From positions 1-64,000 of the forward strand of contig NZ_CAJHCQ010000029.1 of the NCBI RefSeq assembly GCF_904848665.1: a DNA stretch of 64,000 nucleotides. Direction: 5' to 3'. Of the stretch, positions 7,803-17,847 are shown piece after piece. The DNA is from Paraburkholderia hiiakae (GTDB taxonomy: Bacteria > Pseudomonadota > Gammaproteobacteria > Burkholderiales > Burkholderiaceae). A model generated the notes under the pieces. The model was not told where the DNA came from. It worked only from the letters and a program-made list of their open reading frames with translations, and ran no database searches. The stretch's first letter is position 1; each line of letters begins with the position of its first letter. The translations under genes were made by a program, and so were the position numbers.

Positions 7803-9017
7803 ATGTTCGACAAGGCGCTACGGATCGAGGACGGGGCGGACTGGCATCACTTCCACGTTTATACCGACAGCACGCCTGTCGCGATGCTGCTTATTGCAGC
7901 CTTGCTGCTCGCAATCCTGCTGGCGAGCGCGATCTGCTACTACGTCACGCGCTCGATCATGCTGATGATCGTTGGCCGCCTTGCGCGCCAGCCGCAGCGC
8001 AAGTGGCTGCGCGCAGCCGAGTCCCACAGGGTATTCCATCGGCTCGCGCCGCTCGTGCCCGCCTTGATCCTCTATGCGTCCGCCCCCCTGCTCTCGGGCC
8101 TCACGTTCCCGCTCATTGCGGCGCTCGGACATCCACTGGCCGTGCTCGCGGCATGCTACATGGTGTACACGCTCCTGCGCGCCGCGCTCGCGTTCCTCGA
8201 CAGCGTAGGTGAGCGCTACAGTCACTTCCCGTCCGCCAGCGAGCGCCCGATCAAAAGCTTTTTGCAGACCGCAACCATCGCGCTCTACGTGATTGCCCTG
8301 ATCGCGGGGATTTCGGTTTTGCTGGAGCGCTCCCCGGCCTACTTCCTCACCGGCCTCAGCGCAATGACGGCGCTTCTGATCATCATTTTCCGCGACTCGC
8401 TGCTCGGCTTCGTGGCCAGCATCCAGCTCACCGTCTATGACATGGTGCGGGTGGGAGACTGGATTGAAGTGCCTGGTTTTGTCGCCGACGGCACCGTGAT
8501 CGACATTGCACTGAACACGATCAAAGTCCGGAACTTCGACAATTCGATCGTCATGCTACCAAGCTACGTTCTGCTCACGAACAGCGTAAAGAACTGGCGT
8601 GGGATGACTGAGTCGGGCGGTCGGCGCGTCAGGCATGCGATGCATTTCGATGCCGACACCGTCCGCTTTCCAGACGAGGCACTACTCGTCCAGCTGGGCA
8701 ACGATCTTGAAGGGCCACTTGTGCGAGTCGCCCCCGGGGACACCCAGCGCCGCACGAACCTCGGCCTGTACCGCCTCTATCTGAACGCGTATTTTCGCGA
8801 TCATCCGGCGGTCCGCAAGGACATGCCGATCGTCATCCGGCAGGTGCAGTCGAGCCAGCCCGTCATCGCACTCGAGATATTTCTCTATGTCGACGAAACG
8901 CGCTGGGAACCCTACGAAAACCTGCAGTCGGACATGCTCGATCATGCCTACGGGCTCGTGTCGCAGTTCGGCTTGCGCTGCTGGCAGGAGCAACGCGCGT
9001 CGTCGCGACAGCTGTAA
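7803..9017 (+). CDS. YbdG-like mechanosensitive channel of the MscS family
   Basis: 404 residues; start ATG 7803 chosen for its GGAGG upstream site rather than an in-frame ATG 45 bases earlier. Membrane segments lie near 18-45, 78-100, 107-130 and 155-215. The pore helix and MscS beta domain follow (ALLIIIFRDSLLGFVASIQLTVYDMVRVGDWIEV split by short turns, then GTVIDIALNTIKVRNFDN and LPSYVLLTNSVKNW). Length and the long C-terminal cytoplasmic part match E. coli YbdG/MscM (about 415 residues), a small-conductance osmotic safety valve. It stands alone in the local layout. Confidence 0.85.
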   Translation: MFDKALRIEDGADWHHFHVYTDSTPVAMLLIAALLLAILLASAICYYVTRSIMLMIVGRLARQPQRKWLRAAESHRVFHRLAPLVPALILYASAPLLSGLTFPLIAALGHPLAVLAACYMVYTLLRAALAFLDSVGERYSHFPSASERPIKSFLQTATIALYVIALIAGISVLLERSPAYFLTGLSAMTALLIIIFRDSLLGFVASIQLTVYDMVRVGDWIEVPGFVADGTVIDIALNTIKVRNFDNSIVMLPSYVLLTNSVKNWRGMTESGGRRVRHAMHFDADTVRFPDEALLVQLGNDLEGPLVRVAPGDTQRRTNLGLYRLYLNAYFRDHPAVRKDMPIVIRQVQSSQPVIALEIFLYVDETRWEPYENLQSDMLDHAYGLVSQFGLRCWQEQRASSRQL

Positions 9018-9031
9018 CCTGCCCGGGCAGG
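9018..9031. repeat. Perfect 14-base palindrome after the channel gene
   Basis: CCTGCCCGGGCAGG follows directly after the stop codon. It has no loop and no T-run, so it is a poor intrinsic terminator. It may simply be GC-rich chance or a cruciform-type site. Confidence 0.3.
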
Positions 9032-9199
9032 CCGCGGCAATCTGGCCGACGCGACCTGCGATTCCTGACCGTACGTTGGAATCCGGCGACAACGGCCATA
9101 TTGCCTTTGCCATTGAAAGCCGGGATCGCTCAACTCCCCTTACTAAATCGATCAGGGCTTCCAGGTCCGCAGCCGAAGCGTGCGTAACGATGTCGTCGC

Positions 9200-10276
9200 T
9201 TAGAAGAAGTGCCGTATGCCGACATTGGCGCCAACCGTCGTGCCATCTACACCAAAAAGCGCGCCGTTGATGGCAAGGCCCGTATCCATCTTGCCGTTGT
9301 TGTGCACGATGGCGGCTTGTGCGTAGACCACCGTCGCCTTCGACAAGAAGTATTGCGCGCCGATCGAACCCAGAATCGAGTTGTTGCCGGTCTGGTTGCG
9401 ATCGCTCGTCCACCACACGCCGCCGTCCACCGTAACCGTGGGCGTGACCGAATAGTTCAGGCCGCCGGCAATGACATTGTTGTTGAAGCTTCCTGCGACC
9501 TTGTAGTTTGTGAAGGAAGCCTTCGCAATGACCGACCCGAACGTATACGAAACGCCGAGGGTACGCCCGAGAAACTCAATATCCGAAGGAACCGGCGTAG
9601 GCTGCGCGGCGCCGCTGTTGCCGTCATACATCGCGGCATTGATGGCAAATCCGGCGTGCTCATACTTCAAACTAAACGAGTATTGGCGGCCAGCCTGAAA
9701 GTCGCCCGCCACGCCGCCAGGTGCAAGCATCGCGCGCGCGGTGAACCCTGCAATCTCGGGGCTCGCGTACGACACAGCGTTCGAATTAAAGAGGCCGGTT
9801 GCGTATACGTTGTCGACGTAGATGATTGCGCCACTGCCGAAATCGGAGAATCCGCGTGGGTCGGTTTCGTCGATCGCGTAGAGAAAAGGGGAATACTGCA
9901 AGCCCGCCTTGACCTCGCCAAAACGCCCGGCGAGCGAGATCCAGGCTTGACGTCCAAAGAAGTTGCCGTTCGAATCGTTAAAACCGCCATTGGCCAGACT
10001 GATCCCGCTTTCGAGGTCGAAGTTTGCTCGCAAGCCGCCGCCCAGATCTTCAGAGCCGCGCAAGCCGAACCGTGAAGAATTCAACCCGCTGTCGACCAGC
10101 GAAAACTGCTTGCCGCCGTTCCCGCCGTTCTCCGCCAACGTCTTGCTGGTATACAGCAGCGCGGCATCTGCCGCGCCGTAAAGCGTCACGCTACTCTGCG
10201 CGTGCGCGGCCCCACAGGTGGCCAGTAAAGCCAGAATCGCCGCCCGTTGTGCAATTTCGCATCCCATCTTCTTCAT
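9200..10276 (-). CDS. Gram-negative porin, Burkholderia OmpC-like
   Basis: 358 residues. A signal peptide ends at AHA-QSS (about residue 26). The mature protein starts SSVTLYGAADAA, shows the SRFGLRGSEDLGGGL motif, repeated amphipathic beta strands and a terminal Phe (RHFF), as in trimeric porins of beta-proteobacteria. GAAAGG lies eight bases before ATG. It follows the MFS gene by 126 bases on the same strand. It may thus serve the outer-membrane step of uptake for the Atu-like pathway, although it could have its own A/T-rich promoter at 10290-10345. Confidence 0.92.
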   Translation of the reverse strand: MKKMGCEIAQRAAILALLATCGAAHAQSSVTLYGAADAALLYTSKTLAENGGNGGKQFSLVDSGLNSSRFGLRGSEDLGGGLRANFDLESGISLANGGFNDSNGNFFGRQAWISLAGRFGEVKAGLQYSPFLYAIDETDPRGFSDFGSGAIIYVDNVYATGLFNSNAVSYASPEIAGFTARAMLAPGGVAGDFQAGRQYSFSLKYEHAGFAINAAMYDGNSGAAQPTPVPSDIEFLGRTLGVSYTFGSVIAKASFTNYKVAGSFNNNVIAGGLNYSVTPTVTVDGGVWWTSDRNQTGNNSILGSIGAQYFLSKATVVYAQAAIVHNNGKMDTGLAINGALFGVDGTTVGANVGIRHFF

Positions 10277-10402
10277 GATTTCAACCTTTCATTTGGCGAT
10301 ATTTAGTATTGCAAAACAATTATCTTAAAAGGCGGTTAGTAAGCGGTTTATGCGGCTCGAAGTCCCCGTCGTTCCTTCCGGCCGCAGCCTGCACTCACGC
10401 GC

Positions 10403-11740
10403 TCAACGACCTGCCTGCGCGCCAGCGCGCTCCGTTTTCGTAATCACCAGCAACAAGATCGCACCAAACGCGAAGAGCCCAGAGAACACATACAGGCCAG
10501 TAGCCATGCTGCCCGTAGTGGTCTTGAGCCAGCCGATCACGGTGGGGCTCACGAAACCGCCGAGAAGACCGATGCTGCTGATGAGCGCGATCCCGCTCGC
10601 CGCACCCGCGCTACCCGAAAGCCACGCGGAGGGAATTGCCCAGAAGAGAGGCACTGTCGAGAAAATACCTGCGGCCGCAAAACACAGCAGTACGAACGAC
10701 AGCGCCACTTGCGACGACGCCATCGGCAACATCATCAACGCCGCTGCACCCACCATCGCGGCGATCGAGGTGTGCCAGCGACGCTCGCCAATGCGGTCGG
10801 AACTCGCTGCGCAAGCAAACATCGCCACGGCGGCCACGACGTTCGGAATCGCAGCATAAAGACCAATGCGAGCGAGATCGGTCACCCCCAGCCCCTTGAT
10901 GATGGTCGGCAGCCAGAACGGGATCACCGCAATCGCGCAAATGAAGGAGAAGTAAACCGCTGCAAACGCATATACCCGCCGGTCTTTCAGGACATCGCGC
11001 ACCGATCCGGCGACGTGGGTCGATCCCTGCGCCTCGACCTCCTGGGCGACGAGCGCTTTTTGCCGGGGCGTCAGCCAACGAGCGGCATGCGGGCCTTCGG
11101 GCAGTGCGAAGAGGATGACGAGGCCCAGTCCGACACTGGGCAACCCCTCAAGAAGGAACATCCATTGCCAGCCCGCGAGCCCGGCCACGGCGTCCATGTT
11201 CTTGAGGATCCATCCCGAGAGCGGATTGCCGATCACACCGGCCAGGACGAGTGCAGAGGAGATCGCCGCGAGCGCCTTGGCGCGCCGCGCCGCGGGGTAC
11301 CACAGAGTCAGGTAGTACACGACACCGGGGAAAAAGCCTGCTTCGAACACACCCAGCAAAAAGCGCAGCGCGTAAAAGGCCGGCACCGAGTTCACCATCA
11401 TGGTCGCCGCCGAGACGATCCCCCAGCCGATCGTGATTCGCGCCAACGTGCGGCGCACGCCAATCCGGTTCATCAGGAGGCTGCTAGGCACTTCGAACAT
11501 GAAGTAGGCGATGAAGAAGATTCCCGCGCCAGCACCATAGACAGCGTCGCTAAAACCGAGCGCCGTTTTCATTTGAAGCTGAGCGATGCCGATGTTGATG
11601 CGATCGATGTTCGCCAGAACGTAAGCCACGAACAACAACGGCATCAAGCGCCACCGGATCTTCGAATACGCGGCGTCAATCTCACTTGTGCCGATATCGG
11701 GCAGGTCTTGCGCCCCTGCCGCTTTGGTTGGTGCGTTCAT
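10403..11740 (-). CDS. MFS transporter, anion:cation symporter (ACS) type
   Basis: 445 residues with twelve predicted membrane segments. The first-helix pattern (PLLFVAYVLANIDRINIGIAQLQM), the EVPSSLLMNRIGVR loop and the central RWLTPRQKALVAQEVE segment are characteristic of the ACS family (phthalate, tartrate and glucarate carriers), which import organic anions with protons. AGGAGA precedes the ATG. It is 42 bases downstream of the CoA-transferase gene, so it very likely imports the carboxylic acid that the operon activates. Confidence 0.88.
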   Translation of the reverse strand: MNAPTKAAGAQDLPDIGTSEIDAAYSKIRWRLMPLLFVAYVLANIDRINIGIAQLQMKTALGFSDAVYGAGAGIFFIAYFMFEVPSSLLMNRIGVRRTLARITIGWGIVSAATMMVNSVPAFYALRFLLGVFEAGFFPGVVYYLTLWYPAARRAKALAAISSALVLAGVIGNPLSGWILKNMDAVAGLAGWQWMFLLEGLPSVGLGLVILFALPEGPHAARWLTPRQKALVAQEVEAQGSTHVAGSVRDVLKDRRVYAFAAVYFSFICAIAVIPFWLPTIIKGLGVTDLARIGLYAAIPNVVAAVAMFACAASSDRIGERRWHTSIAAMVGAAALMMLPMASSQVALSFVLLCFAAAGIFSTVPLFWAIPSAWLSGSAGAASGIALISSIGLLGGFVSPTVIGWLKTTTGSMATGLYVFSGLFAFGAILLLVITKTERAGAQAGR

Positions 11741-11782
11741 CGTCTGTCTCCTGATTCTTTTTTTGAATGTGCTACCTGAATG

Positions 11783-13003
11783 TCAAACCACACCGCGCTC
11801 CCTTAACTGTGCGAGCCTCTGCGCGTCGATGCCGAACTCCTCGCCCAGCACGCGCGCGGTATGCTCGCCGAGCATGGGCGGCGCGCGGTGAGTGACGGGC
11901 GTGCGCGAGAAGCGCAGCGGGCTGCGCAGGGAAGGTACGTCGACGCCGCGGCTGTGAGCTAGCGTGAGCGCCAGTTCGCGGTGACGCGCCTGCGGGTCGT
12001 CAAACACCTCTGCGATGCTATTGATCGGGCCACCCGGCACGCTAGCGTCGTTGAGCTCCGCGAGCAATGCTTCGCGCGAACGGCCGACAATGCGTGGCGC
12101 GAGCTCGGCCCGCAACGCGCTTCGGTTCGCTACGCGCAGGGCATTGGTGCGAAAACGCGCATCCTCCAGCAGCGTTTCGCAATGCAGGACCCGACACAAC
12201 GCCTCGAACTGGCCATTGTTGCCCGCCGCGACGATCAGGCTGCCATCGACGCAATCGAACACTTCGGATGGCGAAGCAATCGGATTGGTATTGCCCGCGC
12301 GTGCTGCCACCTTGCCGCTCATGAGATAGCCAAGTGCGAGATGGCCGTTCAGCGCAAGCGACGCATCGAGCATGGCCGCGTCGAGATATTGGCCCTCGCC
12401 CGTGCGCAATCTGTGAAACAGCGCACCAAGGATTCCGATCGCCGCATAGAGCCCCGTAACGACATCGGTGATCGGTATCGCGGTGCGCATCGGGCCGCCG
12501 CCGGGTTCGCCGTCGGGCTGGCCGCAGGTGCTCATCACACCCGCCATGCCCTGCAGAATGAAGTCGTATGCGGGACGGTTCGCGTAGGGGCCGTCTTGGC
12601 CGAAACCCGTAACCGAGCAATACACGATGTCAGGCCGCAGCTCGCGAATCGACTCGTAGTCGAGCTGATAGCGCGCCAGCGATCCAACCTTGTAGTTCTC
12701 GACGACCACGTCGCATTGCGCCGCGAGCTCCCGGGCGAGCTGCGCACCTTCGGGCGTCGAGATGTCGAGCGTGATCGATTGCTTGTTGCGGTTGTATGCA
12801 AGGTACAACGCGGAGTCGTTGCTGTCCGTGCCGTCTTGCGGATCGCGGAGAAACGGCCCCATACGCCGTGTGTCGTCCCCCTCGCCCGGCCTCTCGATCT
12901 TGTAGACGGTCGCCCCCATGTCGGCGAGCGTTTGCGTACACAACGGTCCTGCGATGACCCGCGTCAGATCCAGCACCTTGATGCCATTCAATATGCCACT
13001 CAT
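11783..13003 (-). CDS. CaiB/BaiF-type CoA-transferase (class III)
   Basis: 406 residues starting MSGILNGIKVLDLTRVIAGP, with GAGGTGAGG before the ATG. Class III CoA-transferases move CoA between acids through an aspartyl-CoA anhydride; the candidate Asp is in ITDVVTG. Other family marks: MGATVYKIERPGEGDDTR, YNRNKQSITLD and the TGFGQDGPYANRPAYDF stretch. In this operon it would activate the imported acid, a role played by an acyl-CoA synthetase in the Pseudomonas atu/liu systems. A gap of 100 bases separates it from atuA. Confidence 0.88.
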   Translation of the reverse strand: MSGILNGIKVLDLTRVIAGPLCTQTLADMGATVYKIERPGEGDDTRRMGPFLRDPQDGTDSNDSALYLAYNRNKQSITLDISTPEGAQLARELAAQCDVVVENYKVGSLARYQLDYESIRELRPDIVYCSVTGFGQDGPYANRPAYDFILQGMAGVMSTCGQPDGEPGGGPMRTAIPITDVVTGLYAAIGILGALFHRLRTGEGQYLDAAMLDASLALNGHLALGYLMSGKVAARAGNTNPIASPSEVFDCVDGSLIVAAGNNGQFEALCRVLHCETLLEDARFRTNALRVANRSALRAELAPRIVGRSREALLAELNDASVPGGPINSIAEVFDDPQARHRELALTLAHSRGVDVPSLRSPLRFSRTPVTHRAPPMLGEHTARVLGEEFGIDAQRLAQLRERGVV

Positions 13004-13103
13004 CCTCACCTCAATCGATTGTCTGCCTGCGTCGTATGCGCGGGCGGGCGTTGCTTCAGGGCAAGTCGGCGCAATGGCACGGCGTGCCACCGGCGTGATA
13101 CGT

Positions 13104-14921
13104 TCAGGTCGTGTGCGGCACGAGACCGGAGGCGACCCACTTCCGCGGAATTTGCACCGGAAAATCCAGCAGCATTTGCGCGTAGGACTTGCCTAGCGGA
13201 TCCGAGCGCAAGCTGCCTACGCCGCCACCGCCCAGCGCCTCGTGCAGCACGAAGTTCAGCGCACCGAGACCCGGCACCTCGAAGCGTTCGACGGCACCGC
13301 TAACCAGATGTGCGACGTACGCCCGCACGCTTTCGACCGTGAGCTGTCCGCGCAGAACCGGCAGGAATTCCGCGTGTCTGGCGATCACGGCAATGTTTTC
13401 GTCATCGCCCTTGTCGCCACTGCGCGCCCACGCCAGCGCCACGAGCGGGACTTCGAGCGTATCGCCAGTGAGCGCGCCAGCATCGTCGCGGGACTCGGGC
13501 ATGCGCAGCGGCGCCGCCGGCACAGGCGCGCATTCAGGCGCGCCGGGCACGGGTTCGCTGTGCGTATCCATTGCCACCTGCAGCGGCACGGCGTGCTTCG
13601 GCACGAGGAAGGAGAACACCTTGATGACCGGCTGGATCTCCGCGCGCCCCGAGAATGACGACCGGGTGCCAGGCCCCATCGACGTGCCCGCGGACGCGCA
13701 TTCGCGTTGCAGGAAGCTCAACGCTTTGGCGTTCTCGTGTCTGACTGCAATGCGCAGAACGACTTCGCGTACGTCGGCGCTCGCGCGTGTGCGTTGTTGC
13801 GGAGGGTATAGCGAATCGCAGCCCAGCAACTCGACGCAGGTCTGCGTGTAGTCGCCAAAGCCGCGCTCTTCCATGAGCCTGCGTGTACGCTCCAGCAACG
13901 CGGCGGCGGTGCGGTTTGCTTTGGCCACGGCGTCGATACCGCGAATCGCCATCATGACCTGCATCTGATAGCCTTCGCGATGCGTCCCGTTAGCCTTGTA
14001 CGTCGCAGTGGGCGGCCGCCCGCGCGCGCCGCTCACATGAACCGTGTCCGTCGTGACGCGAGCCACGCGCACCTCGCGAAAGTCACAGGTGACATCGGGC
14101 ATCAGGTAGTTCGCCGGATCGCCGACCTCATAGAGGATCTGCTCCGCCACCGCGCCCGGGTGGATCAGCCCGCCCGTGCCGGCCGGCTTCGACAACGTCA
14201 GGCTGCCGTCCTGCGCGACGTCGATCACGGGATAACCGATGTTTGCCCAGTCGGGCACCGTCTGCCAGTCGGTAAAGAGCCCTCCGGTTGCCTGCGCGCC
14301 GCACTCGATCAGGTGACCCGCGAGCGTACCCGCCGCAAGCCGGTCCCAGTCGTCCCACTGCCAGCCGAACTCGTGCGCCAGTGCACCGACCACCACGGCG
14401 CTATCCACGCATCGGCCCGTAATCACGATGTCCGCACCAAGTGCGAGCGCCTGTGCAATGCCGCGCGCGCCAACGTACGCGTTGACCGAGAGCGGATCGG
14501 TGGGCAGATCCGCGCCGTCTGGCCACTCACGTATCCCATGCGAGCGCAGCGTATCGAAGCTCGACAGGATATCGTCGCCCGTCACGACCGCGACGCGCAG
14601 GCTTAGCCCCTGCTCGCGCGCCACCGCCAGCAATGCCGCACGGCACGCATGCGGATTGAGGCCGCCAGCATTCGCGATCACGCGCACGCCTTGCCGGCAG
14701 ATCTGCGCGAGGTGCGGCGCCATCGCGGTGTGCACGAAATCCGTTGCGTAGCCTAGCGATGGGTCCTTGACGCGTGCACGCGCGAGGATCGCCATCGTCG
14801 TTTCGGCGAGGTAGTCGTAGACCAGATACTGGAGCCATGGCACCGCCAGCAACTGGGGCGTGGCGATGGCGGAGTCGCCCCAGAAGCCGCTTGCGCCGCC
14901 AATCCGGATCGTCTTGCTCAT
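13104..14921 (-). CDS. AtuA-family protein (DUF1446 with AtuA-like C-terminal domain)
   Basis: 605 residues. The N-terminal about 450 residues are the AtuA/DUF1446 domain (IRIGGASGFWGDS, NAGGLNPHACRAAL, VTGDDI, ITGRCVDSAVVVGAL, LTDWQ-type region). The last about 110 residues (VPLVALAWARSGDKGDDENI to the end) are the AtuA-like ferredoxin-fold domain. AtuA is needed for growth on acyclic terpenes in Pseudomonas but its reaction is not settled. Its ATG overlaps the stop of the biotin carboxylase gene as ATGA, so expression is coupled to the carboxylase. Confidence 0.85.
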   Translation of the reverse strand: MSKTIRIGGASGFWGDSAIATPQLLAVPWLQYLVYDYLAETTMAILARARVKDPSLGYATDFVHTAMAPHLAQICRQGVRVIANAGGLNPHACRAALLAVAREQGLSLRVAVVTGDDILSSFDTLRSHGIREWPDGADLPTDPLSVNAYVGARGIAQALALGADIVITGRCVDSAVVVGALAHEFGWQWDDWDRLAAGTLAGHLIECGAQATGGLFTDWQTVPDWANIGYPVIDVAQDGSLTLSKPAGTGGLIHPGAVAEQILYEVGDPANYLMPDVTCDFREVRVARVTTDTVHVSGARGRPPTATYKANGTHREGYQMQVMMAIRGIDAVAKANRTAAALLERTRRLMEERGFGDYTQTCVELLGCDSLYPPQQRTRASADVREVVLRIAVRHENAKALSFLQRECASAGTSMGPGTRSSFSGRAEIQPVIKVFSFLVPKHAVPLQVAMDTHSEPVPGAPECAPVPAAPLRMPESRDDAGALTGDTLEVPLVALAWARSGDKGDDENIAVIARHAEFLPVLRGQLTVESVRAYVAHLVSGAVERFEVPGLGALNFVLHEALGGGGVGSLRSDPLGKSYAQMLLDFPVQIPRKWVASGLVPHTT

Positions 14922-16951
14922 ACGGCCGCCTCGATGCGCACGAGCAGCGCCCCCTTGTCGGCCTGGCCGCCGGCCTGCGCTCGAATCTCGGCAACCGTGC
15001 CGCTCATGGGCGCCACCAGCGTGTGTTCCATCTTCATCGCCTCCAGCGCCAGCAGGCGTTGGCCCGCTTCCACACGATCGCCTTCACTCACGGCGAGTTC
15101 GAGGATCCGTCCCGTCATTGGCGCAATCACCGAGCCTGTGCCCTCCTCATCGAGGCGGCTCTTGCGCGCGCTGATCTGCTCGAACGTCCACGCTTGTCCC
15201 GCATGAAACACGTGCAAGGTGTCGGCCTGTGTGGCAACGGTGACCGTTTCGCGCATGCCGTCGCATTCGGCCGTGAGGCGCGCGCGATCGGCGCTGCACC
15301 ATTGCACGCTGCGCATGACGAACTGCTGCGATCGGGTCGCCGCTTCGTTTGCATCCGCGCACTCGCGGCTTATCTGCAGCCGCCAGTCGCTTCCCGCCGC
15401 ATGCAATGTCGCGAGCCAACGCGCGTCTGCACTACCGAGCGTCAAGCTGCTAACTGCCTGACAAGGCGACGCCGGTGCAATCAGCCGAGTATCGAGCCGT
15501 TGTGGCATGCGCAGCGCGAAGGCCGCGAAGGCCGCGTAGGCGAGCGTGCGTCCATCAGGCAGCCCACGCGCGGCGAGCGTTGCGCCGAAGCGCTCCTCGA
15601 CGAAGCCGGTGTGTACCGCGCTAGCGCTCGCGAAAACCGGATCGACGAGACAGTCGGCCAGAAAGCCCTGATTGGTCGGCAACCCGAGCAGCACACATTG
15701 GCGCACGGCGTGCGAAAGCTTGCGCCGTGCCTCGTCGCGCGTTGTCCCGTGCGCGATCAACTTGGCGACCATCGAATCGTAGTGCGCGGAAACCTCGCCG
15801 CCTTCGGCGAGCCCGTGATCGACACGCACGCCGCACTCGGGCGCCGGAGGCTGCCAGCGCAGCACCGGCCCTGTCTGGGGCAGGAAGCCCGCGGGAACGT
15901 CCTCGGCGGTCAGACGGACTTCGATCGCGTGCCCGTTGAACTGGACGTCCTGCTGCTCGATGGTCAAACGCTCGCCCGCGGCCACGCGCAGTTGCCATTC
16001 GACCAGATCGATGCCCACGACCGCCTCGGTCACCGCGTGCTCCACCTGCAGACGTGTGTTCATCTCCATGAAGTAGAAGCGGCCTTCGCGATCGAGCAGG
16101 AATTCGAGCGTGCCCGCACCCACGTAGCCGATCGCGCGCGCACTGCGCACCGCCGCCTGTCCCATGCGCTCGCGCAACGCCGCATCGACGGCAGGCGACG
16201 GCGCCTCTTCGATCACCTTCTGATGGCGTCGCTGCACCGAGCAGTCACGCTCGCCGAGATGGATGGCATTGCCATGATTGTCGGCCAGGACCTGGATTTC
16301 AATGTGCCTCGGCGCGATGACGGCGCGCTCGAGAATCAGTTCGTCGTTGCCGAATGCGCTAGCGGCTTCGGCCCGCGCCGAATTCAGCGCATGCGCGAGC
16401 ATCGCTTCGTCGCTCACGAGGCGCATGCCGCGCCCGCCGCCTCCTGCGACGGCCTTCACCATCACGGGGTAGCCAATCTCGGCTGCCGCACGCGCAAATG
16501 CGGCAAGGCTCTGATCACGGCCCTGATAGCCGGGGATGCACGGCGTGTCCGCAGCACGCATCAGATCCTTGGCGCGCGCCTTGTTGCCCATTTCGCGAAT
16601 CGCCGTGCCGGAGGGACCGACGAAGACGAGACCGGCTGCGTCGACGGCATCGGCAAAATCTTCGTTCTCGGCCAGAAACCCGTAACCGGGATGGATCGCG
16701 TCGGCACCGCTGCGGCGAGCGGCTTCGAGAATCGCGTCGATGTTCAGATAGGATTCGCGCGGTGCGGCAGCGCCGATATGGACCGCGCAGTCCGCGAAGC
16801 TCACATGCGGGCTGTTGCGATCCGCATCCGAAAACACAGCCACGGTGCGATAGCCCATACGTCCTGCGGTGCGCATCACGCGGATCGCAATTTCTCCCCG
16901 ATTCGCCACGAGCAGCGTGTGGAACGGTCGAATCTGCTTCGTGGTGCTCAT
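14918..16951 (-). CDS. Acyl-CoA carboxylase biotin-carboxylase/carrier subunit (Atu/Liu type)
   Basis: 677 residues. Start MSTTKQIRPFHTLL chosen for its AGGAGG site; a longer frame overlaps the upstream gene. Domains: biotin carboxylase N-domain (LLVANRGEIAIRVMRTA), ATP-grasp (KAVAGGGGRGM, LERAVIAPRHIEIQVLAD, EMNTRLQVEH), C-domain, and a biotinyl domain with the carrier Lys640 in EAMKMEH. This layout is shared by methylcrotonyl-CoA, geranyl-CoA and propionyl-CoA carboxylase alpha subunits. With AtuA present, a 3-methyl-branched enoyl-CoA substrate is favoured, but the chain length cannot be read from the sequence by eye. Confidence 0.92.
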   Translation of the reverse strand: MSTTKQIRPFHTLLVANRGEIAIRVMRTAGRMGYRTVAVFSDADRNSPHVSFADCAVHIGAAAPRESYLNIDAILEAARRSGADAIHPGYGFLAENEDFADAVDAAGLVFVGPSGTAIREMGNKARAKDLMRAADTPCIPGYQGRDQSLAAFARAAAEIGYPVMVKAVAGGGGRGMRLVSDEAMLAHALNSARAEAASAFGNDELILERAVIAPRHIEIQVLADNHGNAIHLGERDCSVQRRHQKVIEEAPSPAVDAALRERMGQAAVRSARAIGYVGAGTLEFLLDREGRFYFMEMNTRLQVEHAVTEAVVGIDLVEWQLRVAAGERLTIEQQDVQFNGHAIEVRLTAEDVPAGFLPQTGPVLRWQPPAPECGVRVDHGLAEGGEVSAHYDSMVAKLIAHGTTRDEARRKLSHAVRQCVLLGLPTNQGFLADCLVDPVFASASAVHTGFVEERFGATLAARGLPDGRTLAYAAFAAFALRMPQRLDTRLIAPASPCQAVSSLTLGSADARWLATLHAAGSDWRLQISRECADANEAATRSQQFVMRSVQWCSADRARLTAECDGMRETVTVATQADTLHVFHAGQAWTFEQISARKSRLDEEGTGSVIAPMTGRILELAVSEGDRVEAGQRLLALEAMKMEHTLVAPMSGTVAEIRAQAGGQADKGALLVRIEAAV

Positions 16952-17847
16952 GCCTCGTTTTCCTCCTGGTTCTTTGCCGGCGTACGAGCCTGCCGTACGT
17001 CGTCCTTGCTGAAACGGCGACTCCATGCCGACGCACGCTTCTCCCTGAACGCGGCAATGCCCTCCGCTCCTTCGTTGCGCATGCAATCGGAAAATAGCGC
17101 GGCTGCCGCATCCAGCACCGTGTCGCGCGCGTTATCGTCGCAGCGCTGAAGCAGCGGCTTGAGCGTACGGTTCGCGCCCGGAGCGCATGAACAGATGCGC
17201 GTGAGCCACTGCGCGACCAGTTCGTCGAGCGCGTCGCTGTCGGGCGCAAGCTCGTCGACCATGCGCAGCCTGACGGCGGTCTCGCCGCTGATGCGCTCGC
17301 CGCTCAGGCCGAGACGGCATGCCACCTGCACGCCAAGCCGCGCCACGACCCACGGCGCGATCTGCGCGGGAATGATGCCGAGCGAGGTTTCGCTCAGTGC
17401 AAAGCGGGCGTCAATGGTTGCGAGCACAACATCCGATGCGCAGGCAAGGCCCATCCCGCCGCCCATCGCGGCCCCTTCGACCGCAACGATCACCGGCACG
17501 GGCAGTGCGCTCACGCGCTGCATGAAGCGGCCGAATTCACGGTTGCGTGCGGCGACCGGATCTTCGCCGGCCGCATTGGCGTCGAGCCGCGCCTGGAAGC
17601 TGCCGACGCTGCCACCGGCACAAAAAACCCCGCCATTGCCGCGCAGGACGACGGCCCGCACGCTCTCGTCCTGCGCCGCCTGCGCCACGGCCTGATCGAG
17701 CCGCGCCACCACTTCTGGCGCGAGTGCGTTGCGGGTTTCGGGCTGGTTGAGCGTGACGAAGAGCACGTCTTGATGTCGCCGCACGAGCACGGCGTCAGTG
17801 CACGGCGCCATTTGAGGCTTGATATCGAAATTCACGGCGTGCCTCAT
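16948..17847 (-). CDS. Enoyl-CoA hydratase/isomerase family protein
   Basis: 299 residues with the crotonase fold: VTLNQPETRNAL, VVLRGNGGVFCAGG (oxyanion hole), AVEGAAMGGGMGLACASDVVLA and LSETSLGIIPAQIAPWVVARLG. The position between dehydrogenase and carboxylase matches AtuE/LiuC, which hydrate the glutaconyl-type product. The ATG overlaps the dehydrogenase stop (ATGA), and its own stop overlaps the carboxylase start in the same way. A GTG twelve bases downstream with GAGG before it is an alternative start. Confidence 0.88.
   Translation of the reverse strand: MRHAVNFDIKPQMAPCTDAVLVRRHQDVLFVTLNQPETRNALAPEVVARLDQAVAQAAQDESVRAVVLRGNGGVFCAGGSVGSFQARLDANAAGEDPVAARNREFGRFMQRVSALPVPVIVAVEGAAMGGGMGLACASDVVLATIDARFALSETSLGIIPAQIAPWVVARLGVQVACRLGLSGERISGETAVRLRMVDELAPDSDALDELVAQWLTRICSCAPGANRTLKPLLQRCDDNARDTVLDAAAALFSDCMRNEGAEGIAAFREKRASAWSRRFSKDDVRQARTPAKNQEENEA

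Noticed and set aside
14774..17149. 791-codon open frame antisense to the carboxylase and AtuA genes
   Set aside because: Long only because of high GC. The minus strand encodes complete conserved domains, while the plus-strand product is His/Arg-rich without any motif.
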